The position numbers and the translations under genes are program-made. Of a stretch of DNA of 7,413 bases, positions 5,656-7,413 are shown piece by piece. Positions within the stretch are counted from its first letter, which is position 1. Every line of letters starts with the position of its first letter. The stretch comes from Campylobacter sp. UBA1713 (GTDB lineage: Bacteria; Campylobacterota; Campylobacteria; Campylobacterales; Campylobacteraceae). Below the pieces are notes generated by a model. The model saw only the letters and a list, made by a program, of their open reading frames with translations. It did not search any database and was not told where the DNA came from. Location of the stretch: assembly GCA_002317305.1 (NCBI GenBank), contig DCIZ01000091.1, positions 15,571 to 22,983 on the forward strand, read 5' to 3'.

Positions 5656-5880
5656 GGTAACGGAAAACGGAAAGCAGAAAACAGAAAACGGAATTTGACA
5701 AATTCGCTTTTTCGTGAATTTGACTTTTTACTCGCTAACCAGGTGGTGGATTCTTCGGTCGCTAACGCTCCCTTGCGAATGACAGCGTTTATTTATGCTT
5801 TTTTGATAATCGCACTCCGCAATCCGAACGCAATCCGAACGCACTCCGCAATCCACACGCACTCACGCCACTCACGCCAC
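5656..5880 (+). repeat. Composite dispersed repeat, copy 2 (D-C-A-E modules)
   Basis: The order matches 61-286: D tract of CGGAAAAC/CAGAAAAC units (about 5660-5694), C (TTTTTACTCGCT, 5725-5736), a hybrid A (5748-5783) and a long E tract (5811-5880). The hybrid A joins the left half of the common form to the right half (TTGCGAATGAC) of the A' variant. The E tract overlaps the last codons and stop of the 470-aa gene. Confidence 0.78.
5811..5880. repeat. Tandem GCACTCC/GCAATCC tract (module E) overlapping a gene end
   Basis: Units GCACTCC, GCAATCC, GAAC, GCAATCC, GAAC, GCACTCC, GCAATCC, ACAC, GCACTC and two ACGCCACTC-type units follow one another. Larger units of about 18 bp (GCACTCC-GCAATCC plus a 4-mer) are visible. 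On the minus strand the tract supplies GTG GCG TGA, the end of the 470-aa gene. Confidence 0.75.
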
Positions 5881-7284
5881 TACCGCCCATCTGCCGTTTT
5901 TGTTCGCACCAACTCTGACTATCTTACCACTGCTTTTTAGCTCGGCTATTTTTCGTTTTATGGTCGCAGTCGAAACGTGTAAAATTTTAGCAAAATCCTC
6001 GTAACTACCATTTGGGCGTTGTTTTATTAGGTCAAAAAGATTTTTAGGGTCATTTGTCGGGGCATTTAAATTTGTCGTCTCATTTGTAAGGTCATTTATA
6101 AAGCCATTTTTCAGCTCATCTTGCGCCAAATTCTCGCCACCACCAAAACTCGGTCGATAAAAATTCACACGCAACATGTCGCCGACTTCCTCAAAAACAG
6201 GCGCCCTAACGCCGCTTTTTGCACAAAGCCCAAACACACGCTTTAAGCCACTTCCCCACCCCTCGACCACTCTTAACTTTTCGCACACACTGGCTATTAT
6301 GCGGTTGCGAATCGACGACCGCCCCAAAAGCGCCTCGTCAAGTGTCAAACTCCCAAACATTCCGCCCGGACTAGAAACCTCAACCCTGTCGTCATAGACC
6401 GCCACCTGCACGCTTTCGCTTTTTGCGTAGTTTCTGTGAATAGCCGCGTTTATTATTAGCTCACGAAGTGCCGCTGTGGGCAGTTCATACACCTCGTCAT
6501 GAACGATGCCTTTAATGTTTACCGCCATGTTTATGTGCCCAAGAACAAATTTGTAAGCGCCTTCTATCTGCCCCAGCAAAGGTCCATCAAAATCTTTTTT
6601 GTCTATAAAATGCACGCGGTCAGTTCCTTTGAATCTAGCGCATCGAATCCTAGAAAGATAGTCATGTTTGCCTAAAAATATAGCATAAGCCCTCGTGGCG
6701 ACTACTATATTTTCGTGCTTTTGAAGCAAACGAAAATTAAACAGATGTTCTTTTGAAATTTGAATTTGTGCTTTTTTTGAGAAATCATCGCAAAGATAGT
6801 TTATGTCATCGTCATTAACGTCTAGCTCAAACATAGGAAGTTCATCGTAAGATTTTCGTTTTTTGCGAAGCTCTAGTTCGTCCAGTGTAGCAGAATCTGC
6901 GTTTCTTGTAGTAGCGTTTAGCCTAACAAAAGTTCCATTTTCTTTTCCGAGAGATTTGATAAAATACGGCGTGTTGTTTCCGGGAAAAACCTCTACAACA
7001 ACCACAAATTTATCGCCAAACGACTCTTGATATATGTCAAACATCACCTGCGGTTCGCACATCTGTGCGATGGTGTCGCTCACTTTGTCCCGAAGTGCAA
7101 AAATGTCCACATCTGGCAAAACGCCCACGATTTCACGTCTGTTTGAAACGCCTATGACAAGCTTGCCGCCAGCACCATTTGCAAAAGCAACGATGGTTTT
7201 TATCCATTTTGAAGAATCGCTAGGCAACTCTTTTTTGAATTCTAATGTTTTCGTTTCGCCGTTTTGTATATCTAAAAGATCCAT
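5872..7284 (-). CDS. AlbA_2 (Schlafen-type) DNA-binding protein with RecG-like/HATPase C-terminal domain and winged helix (470 aa)
   Basis: Residues about 8-130 match the AlbA_2 DNA-binding domain: an E-T-K-T-L-E-F-K-K-E start (10-19), then FANGAGGKLVIGVSN (34-48) and an FVRLNATTRNA stretch (119-129). Residues about 265-375 match the ATP-binding HATPase_c_4 module of this family: ALRELIINAAIHRNY (272-286), SSPGGM (304-309) and EGWGSGLKRV (341-350). An Asn/Thr-rich linker (about 390-412) leads to a C-terminal winged helix (about 413-465) with a helix around HVSTATIKRKIAEL. Proteins of this kind are usually annotated as ATP-binding proteins or putative transcriptional regulators. The exact function here is unknown. 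I chose ATG 7282-7284, with GGAG 6 nt upstream (7291-7294); a TTG at 7299 would add five residues. It has its own promoter and lies 835 bp upstream of the operon on the same strand. Its last codons lie in repeat DNA. Confidence 0.88.
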   Translation of the reverse strand: MDLLDIQNGETKTLEFKKELPSDSSKWIKTIVAFANGAGGKLVIGVSNRREIVGVLPDVDIFALRDKVSDTIAQMCEPQVMFDIYQESFGDKFVVVVEVFPGNNTPYFIKSLGKENGTFVRLNATTRNADSATLDELELRKKRKSYDELPMFELDVNDDDINYLCDDFSKKAQIQISKEHLFNFRLLQKHENIVVATRAYAIFLGKHDYLSRIRCARFKGTDRVHFIDKKDFDGPLLGQIEGAYKFVLGHINMAVNIKGIVHDEVYELPTAALRELIINAAIHRNYAKSESVQVAVYDDRVEVSSPGGMFGSLTLDEALLGRSSIRNRIIASVCEKLRVVEGWGSGLKRVFGLCAKSGVRAPVFEEVGDMLRVNFYRPSFGGGENLAQDELKNGFINDLTNETTNLNAPTNDPKNLFDLIKQRPNGSYEDFAKILHVSTATIKRKIAELKSSGKIVRVGANKNGRWAVVA

Positions 7285-7312
7285 TTTCCACTCCGCCAAA
7301 TTTGCCTAAATG

Positions 7313-7325
7313 CGATATTATATCG
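7313..7325 (-). promoter_or_regulatory. -10 box inside a 13-bp palindrome, promoter of the AlbA_2 gene
   Basis: The plus strand reads CGATAT-T-ATATCG, a perfect palindrome around one base. Its minus strand contains TATAAT (7317-7322), preceded by an AT-rich stretch and no clear -35 box. Transcription would begin near 7310, about 26 nt before ATG 7284. The palindrome sits where a repressor would block polymerase, so it may be an operator. Autoregulation by the encoded DNA-binding protein is inference. Confidence 0.6.
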
Positions 7326-7330
7326 TAAAA

Positions 7331-7413
7331 ATCTCAAATTTAACGACTCTTCGCCCTTGCCAGGCAGGGGCTTCTTCCTTTCGGAAAACAGAATGCAGAA
7401 AACAGAAAACGGA
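7331..7413 (+). repeat. Composite repeat fragment, modules B and D, cut by the window edge
   Basis: Module B (7331-7376) aligns with 5305-5350 with scattered differences. It is followed by a D tract; the last 19 bases (GCAGAAAACAGAAAACGGA, 7395-7413) are identical to 5673-5691. The element probably continues beyond the window. No gene is visible in this stretch. Confidence 0.7.

Noticed and set aside
5204..5786. CRISPR array
   Set aside because: The repeats have regular spacing, but the intervals are about 100 bp, orientation alternates, the spacers contain further repeat modules, and no cas gene is present.
5581..5940. 119-aa plus-strand open frame
   Set aside because: It runs through repeat modules C, A', D and E and into the antisense strand of the AlbA_2 gene. 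Its start is not ATG with a good ribosome-binding site, and its composition is low in complexity.
7285..7299. TTG start for the AlbA_2 gene, adding five residues
   Set aside because: The ATG at 7284 has GGAG at proper distance and the family domain begins just after it. TTG remains possible, because the cysteine-cluster gene uses TTG in the same 15-base context.
1..7413. tRNA or rRNA genes, or an insertion sequence with a transposase
   Set aside because: No cloverleaf-like segment, no rRNA-like stretch, and no transposase or integrase frame was seen on either strand.

Overview
The window looks like a Campylobacter-type epsilonproteobacterial (Campylobacterota) chromosome. The visible reasons are moderate-to-low G+C, very frequent AAATTT words, two TATAAT -10 boxes without a recognisable -35 box, and a LeoA/HP0731-type dynamin-like GTPase. 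The genus is an inference. All six genes I accept lie on the minus strand.

Layout by plus-strand position. 1-286 is non-coding and holds a GC-rich palindrome and one copy of a composite dispersed repeat. 287-5036 is a compact five-gene operon transcribed right to left. In order of transcription it encodes a 297-aa GTPase with a C-terminal coiled coil, a 154-aa protein with one N-terminal membrane helix and coiled coils, a 546-aa LeoA/HP0731-type dynamin-like GTPase, a 477-aa dynamin-like GTPase with a long hydrophobic segment, and a 90-aa cysteine-cluster (YkgJ-like) protein. The gaps are 29 bp, 2 bp, a 7-bp overlap and 19 bp. The operon has its own leader and a -10 box at 5082-5087. 5037-5871 is 835 bp without a gene. 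Most of it is an array of inverted and direct copies of a roughly 36-bp element about 136 bp apart, with one 90-bp unique island that may encode a small RNA. 5872-7284 encodes a 470-aa AlbA_2/Schlafen-type DNA-binding ATPase-like regulator with its own promoter. 7285-7413 is that promoter plus another repeat fragment cut by the window edge.

Working model (inference). The operon encodes a membrane-remodelling machine related to E. coli LeoABC, where LeoA is thought to act with a second dynamin made of the two polypeptides LeoB and LeoC. Here the 297-aa GTPase and the 154-aa membrane protein would be the split dynamin, and the 546-aa protein would be LeoA. A further one-piece dynamin and a cysteine-cluster protein are added downstream. 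The adjacent AlbA_2 protein may be an independent regulator or accessory gene.

The most unusual feature outside the genes is the repeat family. It has regular spacing and alternating orientation, and a 16-bp word of it supplies the last two codons and the stop of two unrelated genes.
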